From assembly GCA_001880285.1 (NCBI GenBank), contig CP016269.1, forward strand, positions 248,001 through 312,000: a DNA stretch of 64,000 nucleotides. The letters run 5' to 3'. The stretch is from Flavobacteriaceae bacterium UJ101. GTDB taxonomy: Bacteria; Bacteroidota; Bacteroidia; Flavobacteriales; UJ101. Below the pieces are notes generated by a model. The model searched no databases and was not told where the DNA came from. It worked only from the letters and a program-made list of their open reading frames with translations. The number at the start of each line of letters is the position of its first letter. Position 1 is the stretch's first letter. Both the position numbers and the translations under genes were made by a program. Shown here in pieces: positions 35,154 to 43,478 of the stretch.

Positions 35154-36314
35154 TTAGTAAGCCATTTTTACAATTTTTTCTGCATCAGATGGTGTTAGCT
35201 TACCATATTCTCCAATTCCTTTCCATCCACGCTCTTCAAAACGTTTTGAAATGGTTTCACCTGTACCTTCAAATTCTTTAGTATAATCTGATAATTTTGT
35301 TTGAATTCCTAAAGACTGGAAAAAAGCTTCTGTTTTTTCAATTCCAGCTTTTGCTTTTTCTTCTAAAGTCCCTTCAGTAACATTCCACACACGTGTAGCA
35401 TATTGTGCTAGTTTTTCTTTTTTGTTTTCAAAATTATATTCGTAGTGGCTTTTAGTTAAAATAGCAAGTGTTCTGGCATGATCAATTCCATAAATAGCGG
35501 TTAATTCGTGTCCCATCATGTGGATGGCCCAATCTGTAGGCACCCCTTTTTGTATTAATCCATTTAAAGCCATTGTACAACACCACATAAAATTAGAAGC
35601 TGCATTATAATCACTTGTATCTTTCATGATTTTAGGAGCTGTTTCAATAATGGTTTGTAAGATACTCTCTGCAAAACGATCTTGTAGTGCTGCATCAACA
35701 GGATACGTCATATATTGTTCTAAAACGTGTGTAAATGAATCTGCTAAACCGTTTACAATTTGGCGTTCAGGAATTGATTTCACTACTTCAGGATCTAAAA
35801 TTGAAAACTTAGGAAATAAACCTTCTCCTCCCATTACAAGCTTTTCTTTTGTTTCATCACGTGTAATTACTGCTCCTGAATTCATCTCAGAACCTGTTGC
35901 AGGTAATGTTAACACTGTTCCAAAAGGCATACCTTTTAATGTAGGTATTTTAGAGGTTAAAATATCCCAAGGTGTAGTTCCTTCATACAATGCTGCTGAA
36001 GATAAAAACTTTGTCCCATCAATTACAGATCCTCCTCCTACAGCTAATAAAAAAGTAATGTTCTCTTTTTTAATAACATCTAAGGCTTTCATTAACGTTT
36101 CATACTCTGGATTGGCTGGAATACCTCCAAATTCTATCACTTCAAAATTTTTAAGTGCTGAAATTACTTGATCATAAATTCCGTTCTTTTTGATACTTCC
36201 TCCTCCATAAAGCATTAAAACTTTCGCATTTTGTGGAATTTCTTTTTCTAATTTTTCTATTTGATTTTTACCAAATAAAATTTTTGTTGGATTGATTAAT
36301 TCAAAATTATTCAT
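35154..36314 (-). CDS. Iron-containing alcohol dehydrogenase (YqhD/BdhA-like)
   Basis: 386 residues of the group III metal-dependent alcohol dehydrogenases. The nucleotide site GGGSVIDGTKF is near residue 95, and the metal-binding Asp and His residues lie in GLADSFTHVLEQ and the GHELTAIYGIDHA block. The closest type is YqhD, which reduces aldehydes with NADPH. As the last gene of a TetR-Ohr operon it probably detoxifies aldehydes formed in peroxide damage. Confidence 0.9.
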   Translation of the reverse strand: MNNFELINPTKILFGKNQIEKLEKEIPQNAKVLMLYGGGSIKKNGIYDQVISALKNFEVIEFGGIPANPEYETLMKALDVIKKENITFLLAVGGGSVIDGTKFLSSAALYEGTTPWDILTSKIPTLKGMPFGTVLTLPATGSEMNSGAVITRDETKEKLVMGGEGLFPKFSILDPEVVKSIPERQIVNGLADSFTHVLEQYMTYPVDAALQDRFAESILQTIIETAPKIMKDTSDYNAASNFMWCCTMALNGLIQKGVPTDWAIHMMGHELTAIYGIDHARTLAILTKSHYEYNFENKKEKLAQYATRVWNVTEGTLEEKAKAGIEKTEAFFQSLGIQTKLSDYTKEFEGTGETISKRFEERGWKGIGEYGKLTPSDAEKIVKMAY

Positions 36315-36325
36315 AAGATGTTTTT

Positions 36326-36637
36326 TTATATAATGACTTCACTTATTTGGATAACAGGTACGGTATTCGTGAAGTTAGGAATATCGTGCTGTACTTTCTC
36401 TCTATTCGGATGTTGTAAAAAATTCTTTTTAACCGATTCTAATGACTCAAAATACATATTGGTCATAGCAAGATACGGCATGTTTGGCATCCCTTTTTCA
36501 AGCGTTACATGAAGAATACCTTCTCCTAATAATTTTTGAACCATTGGAATGTGTTTCATAACGTAATAATCCATATCAAATGTTTTTCCTTCTCCAGAAG
36601 GATATAAAACACTTACTTTTATCGTTCCTGATTTCAT
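36326..36637 (-). CDS. EthD family protein
   Basis: 103 residues with the ferredoxin-like fold of EthD proteins: VSVLYPSGEGKTFDMDYYVMKHIPM near the start and IPNFTNTVPVIQISEV at the end. EthD was named from ethyl ether breakdown, but most members have no known role. It lies between ohr and the alcohol dehydrogenase, 11 bases from the latter. Confidence 0.85.
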   Translation of the reverse strand: MKSGTIKVSVLYPSGEGKTFDMDYYVMKHIPMVQKLLGEGILHVTLEKGMPNMPYLAMTNMYFESLESVKKNFLQHPNREKVQHDIPNFTNTVPVIQISEVII

Positions 36638-36651
36638 ATTCTATCTGTATT

Positions 36652-37077
36652 TTAAGAAACAAGCATCACTTTTGATGAAATATTACCTTTTGTCGCTTTC
36701 GAATATGGGCACACGTTGTGAGCTGATTTCATTATTTTTTCAGCATCAGCTGTTTCAATACCTTCTATTTTTACTTTGATTACAGAAGATAATTCAAAAT
36801 GACCGCTTTTATCAGGTCCGAAAGTAATTTCAACTGTAGTGGTTGGTGTAATTTCCAATTTTCGAGCTTTGGCAACTAATATTAAAGCATTATCAAAACA
36901 TGCAGCCCATGCTGATGCAAATAATTGCTCAGGATTGGTATGCCCCTCATCTTGTCCTCCAAATTCTTTGGGAGTAGAAACTTTTAAGTCTAAAACTCCA
37001 TCACTTGTTTTCACACGACCATTGCGTCCTCCTTGAGCTGTAGCAATGGCTGTGTATGTTGGTTTTTCTGTATTCAT
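36652..37077 (-). CDS. ohr: Organic hydroperoxide resistance protein (Ohr)
   Basis: 141-residue OsmC-fold peroxidase. The catalytic cysteines are C60 (SAWAACF) and C123 (NVCPYS), with the assisting R18 (GGRNGR) and a Glu near residue 50. It reduces organic and fatty acid hydroperoxides with lipoyl-type thiols. The length fits the Ohr rather than OsmC branch. It follows the TetR gene in the same direction. Confidence 0.93.
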   Translation of the reverse strand: MNTEKPTYTAIATAQGGRNGRVKTSDGVLDLKVSTPKEFGGQDEGHTNPEQLFASAWAACFDNALILVAKARKLEITPTTTVEITFGPDKSGHFELSSVIKVKIEGIETADAEKIMKSAHNVCPYSKATKGNISSKVMLVS

Positions 37078-37095
37078 AATGTTATATTTATTGTA

Positions 37096-37677
37096 TTATT
37101 TCATTTTAATACTATCCCATGCAGCTTGAAATGCATTTTTCAAACATGCGTCACTAAAAACGTATGCTTCTCGTTTTTGTATCGTCATTAAAAAAGCAAT
37201 GGGATAAATGCTATAAGCATAAAGTAAATAGGGTGAATAGGGTTTTATAACGTTCTCCTCTATTCCACGATTCCATAAATCTAGTAAAGGTTGTAGATTG
37301 ACCAATCCTTTTTCAATGGTTTGTTGGTCTACAATGGGTGTATTGTCTGCTTGAGATAAAAAATAAGCATACTCTACTTGATTTAGTTTATAACGTGCTA
37401 TATTGTGCCATATTAATTCAAATCCATCTTTAATGGACATCGAATCGGTATAGTTTTCAAAGGCTGCTTTTGAAAAGTCCTCCTTCACTTCTAAATACAA
37501 TTGATTGATTAAATCTTGTTTATTTTCAAAATACAAATAGATCGTTGCGGGTGATACTTTTGCCATTCGAGCAATTTTTGACATAGAAGCCCCTTGAAAA
37601 CCACTATTGTTTACAAGGTTTAAAGTTGCTTTAAGTAAAGCTTTACGTTTTTTTATACTTTTTTCTAATGTAACCAT
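37096..37677 (-). CDS. TetR/AcrR family repressor
   Basis: 193 residues. The N-terminal HTH is clear (RKALLKATLNLVNNSGF ... SKIARMAKVSPATIYLYFENKQDLIN). The C-terminal ligand domain has no family match that I can name. It lies two bases from the DoxX-like gene that starts the operon. It probably represses the operon through the AATGA-N4-TCATT palindrome at 38094 and responds to a small molecule or oxidant. Confidence 0.9.
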   Translation of the reverse strand: MVTLEKSIKKRKALLKATLNLVNNSGFQGASMSKIARMAKVSPATIYLYFENKQDLINQLYLEVKEDFSKAAFENYTDSMSIKDGFELIWHNIARYKLNQVEYAYFLSQADNTPIVDQQTIEKGLVNLQPLLDLWNRGIEENVIKPYSPYLLYAYSIYPIAFLMTIQKREAYVFSDACLKNAFQAAWDSIKMK

Positions 37678-37678
37678 A

Positions 37679-38056
37679 TTACTTTTTTAATGAAACAAAA
37701 TCTTTTACTTTATAAGCCCACGCTATAAATAAAAATTGAATTGGCAAGCGTATTAATGCTGCTTGGTGACTCCCTATTGCAGGGGTATCTGAGAATACAT
37801 CTCCAATATGGATCGGTAGAAAAAGAAGCATTAAAATAAGAATTCCTGTTGCAGCTATTTTACTATATTTAGGAATAAATAAAGTGATACCTAAAAGTAA
37901 TTCTAAAACACCTGAAGCATAAATGAAGAATGCTTTAAAAGGTATAAAATAAGGCACGAAGGGTATATAAAAATCAGGTTTTACAAAATGTTGGACTCCT
38001 CCATACATCATTAAAACACCCAGTAGTATTTGTAGTACTTTCCAAAATAGTTTCAT
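37679..38056 (-). CDS. DoxX-like membrane protein
   Basis: 125 residues with four hydrophobic segments and the DoxX-like pattern GVLMMYGGVQHFVKPDFY and YASGVLELLLGITLF. DoxX relatives are linked to redox balance in membranes. First gene of the DoxX-TetR-Ohr-EthD-ADH operon, with its own TACCTTTG promoter and an operator-like palindrome upstream. Confidence 0.85.
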   Translation of the reverse strand: MKLFWKVLQILLGVLMMYGGVQHFVKPDFYIPFVPYFIPFKAFFIYASGVLELLLGITLFIPKYSKIAATGILILMLLFLPIHIGDVFSDTPAIGSHQAALIRLPIQFLFIAWAYKVKDFVSLKK

Positions 38057-38077
38057 TTATTTTTATTTTATACAGCA

Positions 38078-38085
38078 AAGGTACA
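38078..38085 (-). promoter_or_regulatory. -7 box of the DoxX-TetR-Ohr operon
   Basis: TACCTTTG on the minus strand, 21 bases before the start codon of the DoxX-like gene. Confidence 0.55.
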
Positions 38086-38093
38086 AATAAAAA

Positions 38094-38107
38094 TGAACGA
38101 TCATTCT
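38094..38107. promoter_or_regulatory. Putative TetR operator
   Basis: AATGA-ACGA-TCATT is a perfect 5-bp dyad covering the -33 position of the promoter at 38078-38085. Size and symmetry suit a TetR dimer, and the only regulator in the operon is of that family. Confidence 0.5.
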
Positions 38108-38189
38108 TTTTTTTTTAAAGAATGAATATATATCAACATGATCTTGTTATTCTATAGCTAATATAATACCTTTATAACAATCAAACCAT

Positions 38190-38370
38190 AGCAAAGGATT
38201 CGTACGGTAAGATTATATTTACTAACAACTTACAAAAAAACCTCGTTACTACACTAAAAGATTTATGTGGTAACGAGGGTATCTATATTTCTGGTATTTT
38301 CAGTCTTATACTAACTCTGATTTATATTTGTTTTTTACTTTATACCACACGAAAGGATTCGTGTGGTAAC
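38190..38370. repeat. Degenerate repeats and hairpins between the stress operon and the acetyltransferase gene
   Basis: The 18-mer AAAGGATTCGTACGGTAA (38193-38210) recurs with two changes at 38352-38369. Two inverted repeats are present: 38241-38249 with 38270-38278 (nine bases), and 38344-38353 with 38358-38367 (ten bases, four-base loop). GTGGTAAC followed by (a)gAGG occurs twice on the plus strand, and a near copy on the minus. No gene is seen between 38057 and 38375. Confidence 0.55.
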
Positions 38371-38375
38371 AGAGG

Positions 38376-38900
38376 TTATTTTTCAGTATTCTTAATCATA
38401 ATATAGTTCTTATGCTTGTCATTGCCTAAAACAAAATCGGTTTCTCCAATATGGCTGAAATTCTGTCTTGAATAGAATTCTATTGCTTTTTCATTTTTAT
38501 AATATACAGATAGCCAAATTTTGTCAAAATTCAGTCTTTTAATTTCTTTTAAACATTCTGCAAGTAATTTCTTTCCTATCCCTTTGTTTTGAAATTTTTC
38601 AAGTATATAAAAAGTAGAAATTTCAATACATGGCTCAATTTCCTCTATGGGTCTTTGTGGTAGTAATATTATTTCCACACATCCAATAAGACAATTGTTA
38701 TAACTGGCTAATAATGTCATTGTATCAGTGTTTTGAATAGACATTTTTACGTTTTCAACTGAATATTCAGATAAGACATATCTTGAAAATTCATCTAATA
38801 ATCCTTCAGTGGCATATGTTGAAATCCATACTTGTTGTTTCAATACCGCTAAATTATTAATATCACTTAATTCCGCTTTTCGAATTTCTAGCTTCATCAT
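38376..38900 (-). CDS. GNAT family N-acetyltransferase
   Basis: 174 residues with the acetyl-CoA binding motif NKGIGKKLL near residue 110 and the C-terminal YKNEKAIEFYSRQNFSHIG block of the Gcn5-related fold. The acceptor is unknown; such enzymes modify amines of small molecules, antibiotics or protein ends. It lies in an accessory stretch next to degenerate repeats. Confidence 0.85.
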   Translation of the reverse strand: MMKLEIRKAELSDINNLAVLKQQVWISTYATEGLLDEFSRYVLSEYSVENVKMSIQNTDTMTLLASYNNCLIGCVEIILLPQRPIEEIEPCIEISTFYILEKFQNKGIGKKLLAECLKEIKRLNFDKIWLSVYYKNEKAIEFYSRQNFSHIGETDFVLGNDKHKNYIMIKNTEK

Positions 38901-38999
38901 TTTAGGTCAAGAATTTATGTTTGAATTGGGTATTCTTCATTGATTCATAACAGCATCATAAAAGGATTCAGTCGTTTTGTATTGGTTAAGTAAATTAAT

Positions 39000-39485
39000 T
39001 TAATCTTTTATCCCTTTATAGGCTTGAGAAACTTCGTAACTATCTTCAAACCAATTCCATAAAATTACTTTTCCATCTTTAACCTTTACTCTTAAAGCGT
39101 ATGTAAATTCAGAAGTCTCTTGGTTAGATTTAGTCAACAAACCAATCATTTGACCAAAGTATGCTGCGGTATTACCACTTGCAAATGTATCATTTGGTTC
39201 CCATTTCTTTGTGATGAAATTTTTACCAAAAACAGGAAAAAACTCTTCCAAAATTACTCTTTTACCCTTCCATGGTCCAATCCAAGGCAAGTTAGAATCT
39301 CCAGCATTTTGCCAAACCATATCTTCGTGCATTAAATTTTGCATTGCTTCCATATCTCCTTTTCCCATAGCTTCCATAAATGCATTTGCTATATTCAAAG
39401 TTTCCTGTGACTGAATAGTCATTTTATCATTTTCACTCATTTCTGTTGCTTTCTTGTTTCTTACTTTATTATTTTTGTTTTTCAT
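39000..39485 (-). CDS. SnoaL/NTF2-like protein
   Basis: Up to 161 residues. The NTF2/SnoaL-like cone fold is seen from NIANAFMEAMGKGDMEAMQNLMHEDMVW to the end (VILWNWFEDSYEV). The N-terminal 15-21 residues are Lys/Asn-rich, so the true start could be the Met at residue 16 (39440) or 22 (39422). Members include ketosteroid isomerase-like enzymes and many of unknown role. Single gene in an accessory region. Confidence 0.75.
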   Translation of the reverse strand: MKNKNNKVRNKKATEMSENDKMTIQSQETLNIANAFMEAMGKGDMEAMQNLMHEDMVWQNAGDSNLPWIGPWKGKRVILEEFFPVFGKNFITKKWEPNDTFASGNTAAYFGQMIGLLTKSNQETSEFTYALRVKVKDGKVILWNWFEDSYEVSQAYKGIKD

Positions 39486-39691
39486 TGCCTACAACTACCA
39501 TATAAACGCAATTACGTTTATTTCACTTATAAGGCGCATAAACAAATATACTCAATATATAATAAATAGTTCAAATAGCGTATGCTTAATGAACTGTTAA
39601 AATTCTAGATTTAGTTAGTTCACTTAATATAAAAAAGGACTTAAAATGTGCTATTTAAAAACAAGCTATTTTTATTAAATTAATAAAAGTC

Positions 39692-39907
39692 TTAGAATGA
39701 TACTAAATCTTTTAATTCTACCTCTAAAGCTTTGGCTATTTCTAAAAGTGAATAGATGGTTGGATTGACTTTTCCATTCTCCAACTTTTCAAGTGCTTGT
39801 CGATCTTTATCACAAGCTCTAGCTAAGTCAGATTGACTCCAACCTTTTTGGTTTCTTAATTCAACAATACGTTGACCTACTTTCTTTTTAAGCTGTTCTT
39901 TATCCAC
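39692..39907 (-). CDS. XRE-type HTH regulator paired with a SymE-like gene
   Basis: 71 residues, starting with GTG at 39907; no in-frame ATG fits. It is almost only a helix-turn-helix: QRIVELRNQKGWSQSDLARACDKDRQALEKLENGK. It is divergent from a SymE-like gene, and two TTGTCA-N10-TGACAA palindromes lie between them, so it probably represses that gene and itself. The small size is normal for an antitoxin-like regulator. Confidence 0.85.
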   Translation of the reverse strand: MDKEQLKKKVGQRIVELRNQKGWSQSDLARACDKDRQALEKLENGKVNPTIYSLLEIAKALEVELKDLVSF

Positions 39908-39938
39908 ATAACAAATGTCAATTAATTATACGACATTT

Positions 39939-39960
39939 TTGTCATATAAAAATTTGACAA
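39939..39960. promoter_or_regulatory. Operator 1 of the XRE/SymE pair
   Basis: TTGTCA-N10-TGACAA, overlapping the -33 TTG (39954-39956) of the SymE promoter. An imperfect third dyad, ATGTC-N12-GACAT, lies next to it nearer the XRE gene. Confidence 0.65.
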
Positions 39961-39983
39961 TTTGATTTAAAATATTATATTTG
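39954..39983 (+). promoter_or_regulatory. Promoter of the SymE-like gene
   Basis: TTG (39954-39956), a 19-base spacer and TATATTTG (39976-39983) match the Bacteroidota consensus. The start codon at 40003 leaves a leader of only about 12 bases. Confidence 0.65.
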
Positions 39984-40002
39984 TCATATAACTAATTGAC
40001 AA
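39981..40002. promoter_or_regulatory. Operator 2 of the XRE/SymE pair
   Basis: A second TTGTCA-N10-TGACAA, 42 bases (four helical turns) from the first, covering the end of the -7 box and the start site. Confidence 0.65.
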
Positions 40003-40200
40003 TTGAAAAAGTTTAGAGTTTTAAAAATACACCGTAAGTTTCGTTATCGAAGATGGAAAGGCCATTATACCGTTCCTGAAATTAGACTGGAAGGCCTTTG
40101 GCTTGAACAATTAGGATTTGAAAAAGGGAATCAAGTACTTATTGAACAGAAAAAGAACCAACTGATTCTAACAGTGAAGAAAGAAAAAGAGCTAAGCTGA
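40003..40200 (+). CDS. SymE-like toxin protein
   Basis: 65 residues, starting with TTG at 40003 because a stop codon lies two codons upstream and no ATG is in frame. The C-terminal part matches the SymE/AbrB-like swapped hairpin fold: PEIRLEGLWLEQLGFEKGNQVLIE and the end QLILTV. The N-terminus is highly basic. SymE in E. coli is an SOS-induced protein that condenses nucleoids or cleaves RNA and is held down by an antisense RNA. Here an XRE repressor seems to do that job. Toxicity is inferred from family only. Confidence 0.8.
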   Translation: MKKFRVLKIHRKFRYRRWKGHYTVPEIRLEGLWLEQLGFEKGNQVLIEQKKNQLILTVKKEKELS

Positions 40201-40220
40201 AGAACTTCTCTCTTCGGTAT

Positions 40221-40709
40221 TTATCTTTCTTTATTAAATAATGTTTCTAATACCGTATAACGGTATTCAAAAATATTCTGCAATTGTTTTTTAATAAACA
40301 TGCTTTGTGCTACACTTCCTAAAAACCCAAAAGGAATTTTATACGAGATTTTATCTCTCATCAAGGTTGTTTGATCGGATTGCTTATAAAAAAAGTGCTC
40401 ATGGTGCCACATTGTATAAGGCCCAAATCTTTGTTCGTCAATAAAGAATTTCTTTTCTTGAACTTGTGTTATTTCGGTTACCCAATTTTGTTTTATCCCA
40501 GGAAGGATACCTACTCTATATGTAATTATCTGACCTGCATACATATTAGCCGCAACTTCTGATGTGATTTGAAACTTCATATGTGGAGGTGTTATTTTTT
40601 GAAGGTTTTCCGGAGCACTAAAAAAGGTCCAAGCTTTATCAATTGGAATGTTTAATGTTTGTTCAGATACCAGGGTATAAATTCCTGCATGTTTTGTAAA
40701 ATGAATCAT
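40221..40709 (-). CDS. SRPBCC family protein
   Basis: 162 residues with the START/SRPBCC ligand-binding fold: LVSEQTLNIPIDKAWTFFSAPENLQKITPPHMKF at the start is typical of the Bacteroidota group often labelled cell division inhibitor without proof. It likely binds a lipid or other hydrophobic molecule. It lies 35 bases downstream of the TspO-like gene and is probably co-transcribed with it. Confidence 0.82.
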   Translation of the reverse strand: MIHFTKHAGIYTLVSEQTLNIPIDKAWTFFSAPENLQKITPPHMKFQITSEVAANMYAGQIITYRVGILPGIKQNWVTEITQVQEKKFFIDEQRFGPYTMWHHEHFFYKQSDQTTLMRDKISYKIPFGFLGSVAQSMFIKKQLQNIFEYRYTVLETLFNKER

Positions 40710-40744
40710 CTTTTTATACTTTTTGTTTGTTTTGGGTATTCTTT

Positions 40745-41218
40745 CTAATTATAAAAGAAAATATAAGCATTTAAACTTGTGGCAATGGTCATCCAGATCC
40801 AATAGGGTGCTATAAGAAGGGTATAGAATTTCATAATGCTTGTATATTCAAAAATAAAATAGCCTATTAAAAGCCAAAGGAGTACAATCATAATTAAACC
40901 TAAGATGATATTTTGATGGTTGAAAAAGGCTGCATTCCACATTACATTTAAAAACCACTGGATTGTAAATAAAAGGAGTAACTTTTTATTGAATAATTCA
41001 AACTGGAAACTCAATTGGGTCATATAAATTGCAAAGCATACCATAATCAACGACCAACTCAGTCCGAAGACCCAACCAGGAGGTGTCCATGGGGCTTTGT
41101 TTAGCATTAAGTACCATTCGCCTTTAGGACCGTTATTCATTAAAATATTTCCTAAGTATAAGGCTAAGAAATTGATTACTAGAAATAATCCAAATCGTAT
41201 AAAAATAGTATTTAACAT
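40745..41218 (-). CDS. TspO/MBR family protein
   Basis: 157 residues with five membrane segments. Hallmarks are NKAPWTPPGWVFGLSWSLI, QWFLNVMWNAAFF and APYWIWMTIATSLNAYI. TspO binds porphyrins and related ligands in the membrane and has stress and tetrapyrrole roles. First gene of a pair with the SRPBCC gene. Confidence 0.92.
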   Translation of the reverse strand: MLNTIFIRFGLFLVINFLALYLGNILMNNGPKGEWYLMLNKAPWTPPGWVFGLSWSLIMVCFAIYMTQLSFQFELFNKKLLLLFTIQWFLNVMWNAAFFNHQNIILGLIMIVLLWLLIGYFIFEYTSIMKFYTLLIAPYWIWMTIATSLNAYIFFYN

Positions 41219-41360
41219 CGTTTTTTAATTTAATAACTGGGTATGCTAGCCTACATTCTTTCCTAGCATATTTTGTTTGTTTAATAAATTTAATATAAAG
41301 TTAAACAAAATTATATTTATTAAAAAATAATACGATCAATTGAGGTATAAAAGGGATCAA

Positions 41361-41389
41361 AAAAAGGTTCCCGAATGGCAACCTTTTTT
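41361..41389 (-). terminator. Terminator after the two-gene envelope unit
   Basis: A nine-bp stem (41361-41369 with 41380-41388) plus an inner CC/GG pair, with Ts on the minus strand. Its loop region CCGAATGG is shared with the rpsA terminator. Confidence 0.7.
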
Positions 41390-41450
41390 AATATTATAAC
41401 TACCTTCATTAAGTAATTAGATTATAAAATACATAACTATTCTTTGAATC

Positions 41451-41843
41451 CTATCCATTTTCTTTAGTTAATAAATACGTTGTGATCATCATATTATCTG
41501 ATCCTGATGCAGTTGAATTTAACACTGTATAACCCAAAGAAAGAAGCTTTGCTAAGATATAATGTATACGAATGGTATTGATTTTAGAACGTGATTCTTT
41601 AGAATCTCTCATTTCAATAAACTCCGTTTTACCCGCTCCATAGGAAATCATAATGTGAGAATCTTTAAAACCAGTAGAAGACTCATAAACTCGAATAAAA
41701 ATGGTTTTATTTTCAGCAAAGAATGGCTGTTTTAAATAAGCCTCTTCATCTATTGAAACTGTATCAACTTTATTGTTGGCTTGAGCTTCACAAACAACTT
41801 GAAAGAATAAAAAGACAATACCTATATAATATTTTAATTTCAT
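41451..41843 (-). CDS. Secreted protein of unknown function
   Basis: 130 residues with a signal peptide (ends VVCEAQA). No domain is recognised; the mature part is a small mixed alpha/beta domain ending in a TYLLTKENG tail. Its start overlaps the stop of the upstream outer-membrane protein gene by four bases, so the pair is translationally coupled and may form a periplasm/outer membrane unit. Confidence 0.65.
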   Translation of the reverse strand: MKLKYYIGIVFLFFQVVCEAQANNKVDTVSIDEEAYLKQPFFAENKTIFIRVYESSTGFKDSHIMISYGAGKTEFIEMRDSKESRSKINTIRIHYILAKLLSLGYTVLNSTASGSDNMMITTYLLTKENG

Positions 41844-42580
41844 TTTCTTGGTTTTTTTAACATTCCAAAACGAAGACCTAATCCAATTTCTATTCCTATA
41901 TTATTATTAGTCGATTCTATTATGATTTCTTCTGAATCAGGCTCTACAACTAATGGAATACTAGACTTGTAATGCGTATAATCTATTTTTGACTGCAGGA
42001 AAAGATTCATAAAATCAGATGTTCTTAAGGAAATCATAAGTCCTGCTGCAATTGAAAATCGATCGTTATAATCACGTTCAAAATTATTTTTGATATTAAA
42101 AACTCCTCCTTCAACAAAAAAACCATACCCACTTCTACTTTCAGATAAAAATAATTCTCCTCTTAAAAAGTGTCTTGTCAATTCTGAGCTAATATGAACC
42201 TCCTTACCTATAATATCGAGATATGCAGGAGCACTATACCATTCATTTTCTATACCATACCCAAATAAAAGTCGCTTTCCCCTAGGTAGAAGACGTGTGT
42301 CAACCATAAATAGTAATCCTACATCCGCTTTAAAAACAAGGTCAAAATCATACGTTAAAACTTCATCTATAATTGTTCCTTGTTCAAATCCTTCTAATGA
42401 TCCAGTCTTATAAACATATCCTCCTACTCCTGTACCTACAACTGGGGTAATATAAAAAATACTTTCATTATTATTCTTAAGCTTAGGTAGTTCTTCAAAC
42501 ATTTGCCCTCTCAAATTAAAAAAGGGGAAAAATAAAACTAATAGTACTATACTTTTAAGGTAAGGTAAATTTTTATTCAT
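41840..42580 (-). CDS. Outer membrane beta-barrel-like protein
   Basis: 246 residues with a signal sequence (ends NLRGQ). Alternating strands with many Gly and aromatic residues (for example GYGIENEWYSAPAYL and IGIEIGLGLRFGM at the end) suggest an eight- or ten-stranded barrel. No family can be named. Coupled to the secreted protein at 41451. Confidence 0.65.
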   Translation of the reverse strand: MNKNLPYLKSIVLLVLFFPFFNLRGQMFEELPKLKNNNESIFYITPVVGTGVGGYVYKTGSLEGFEQGTIIDEVLTYDFDLVFKADVGLLFMVDTRLLPRGKRLLFGYGIENEWYSAPAYLDIIGKEVHISSELTRHFLRGELFLSESRSGYGFFVEGGVFNIKNNFERDYNDRFSIAAGLMISLRTSDFMNLFLQSKIDYTHYKSSIPLVVEPDSEEIIIESTNNNIGIEIGLGLRFGMLKKPRK

Positions 42581-42877
42581 ATACTTTTTTTACTCTAATA
42601 TTTGGCAAAGATATAAATCTCAACTTAAATTTATACTTATATTGAATTTTCATTTTCTCTCCCGATTTGTCGAGGTTTGAAATAGGAAATTACTACGTAT
42701 CATTCATTCTCGAAGCTCCATGCTTAACACTTACCTGTTGCCTTCTGCTTCTTCATTCATTATTTCTTTTTCAAACCTATTCGATCAAGTAAATCTTCTT
42801 TAATTCTACAAAACGAAATCATCATTATCAATAGTAGTATTTTAATAAAACTTTTAGAAGGTCTGGTTACATTATAA

Positions 42878-43309
42878 TTAAGGAACAGATATGACTTCTT
42901 CCAATTTTATTGTATCATTTTTTTCTTTAAAGATAAATATTAGATTTGATACTTCTGGATTAGGATTATTCAGCAAACGTGATACTATACTTTCTTTACC
43001 TAATCGATAGGAAACTATGTATACCTCTTCTCCATCAATATGTTCTTTAAATACATCGTACTCTTTATCTTTAATTGTTAAAAGTAAATTATTATAATAA
43101 ACCTTAAAAAACTCTTGTTTTATAACCTGATCATCACTTTTTCCACATTCTGTACACTTTATAGTATCTTTAGAATGATTTAATAAAAATTCAATATTAT
43201 TCGTTTTAAAAGCTTCCCATACATCCAATTTCTGCTTATTTGAAGTAACCTTGTCTTTACATGAAATCATTAGAAACAATACAGATAATAAGCTTATAAA
43301 AGTTTTCAT
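42878..43309 (-). CDS. Lipoprotein of unknown function
   Basis: 143 residues with lipobox LMISC (Cys at residue 17). The mature part holds CTECGK near residue 57 and is otherwise without motifs I recognise. It lies alone, with about 300 bases of featureless AT-rich DNA upstream (42581-42877) in which I see nothing. Confidence 0.65.
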   Translation of the reverse strand: MKTFISLLSVLFLMISCKDKVTSNKQKLDVWEAFKTNNIEFLLNHSKDTIKCTECGKSDDQVIKQEFFKVYYNNLLLTIKDKEYDVFKEHIDGEEVYIVSYRLGKESIVSRLLNNPNPEVSNLIFIFKEKNDTIKLEEVISVP

Positions 43310-43430
43310 ACTCTATCTAATCTTTTTATTTCCTAAAATACATTTTTTTAGATTTATATAATAAACTTATAATTGAAAAAACTAGATTAATTCTAATATA
43401 TCATCCCAAAATAAAATCTACCCAAACAAA

Positions 43431-43456
43431 AAAGGGCTGCCGAATGGCAACCCTTT
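43431..43456 (-). terminator. Terminator of rpsA
   Basis: An 11-bp stem with one G-U pair (43431-43441 with 43446-43456) is followed on the minus strand by Ts. Confidence 0.85.
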
Positions 43457-43478
43457 ATTATGTTCAGAAATTCAGAAA

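Noticed and set aside
39900-39908. TTATCCACA, a perfect DnaA box
   Set aside because: It is a single copy within the first codons of the XRE gene, far from dnaA, and is explained by the coding sequence GTG GAT AAA.
38376-40200. Genomic island or prophage
   Set aside because: Accessory-type genes are present, but no integrase, transposase, phage gene or flanking tRNA repeat was found.
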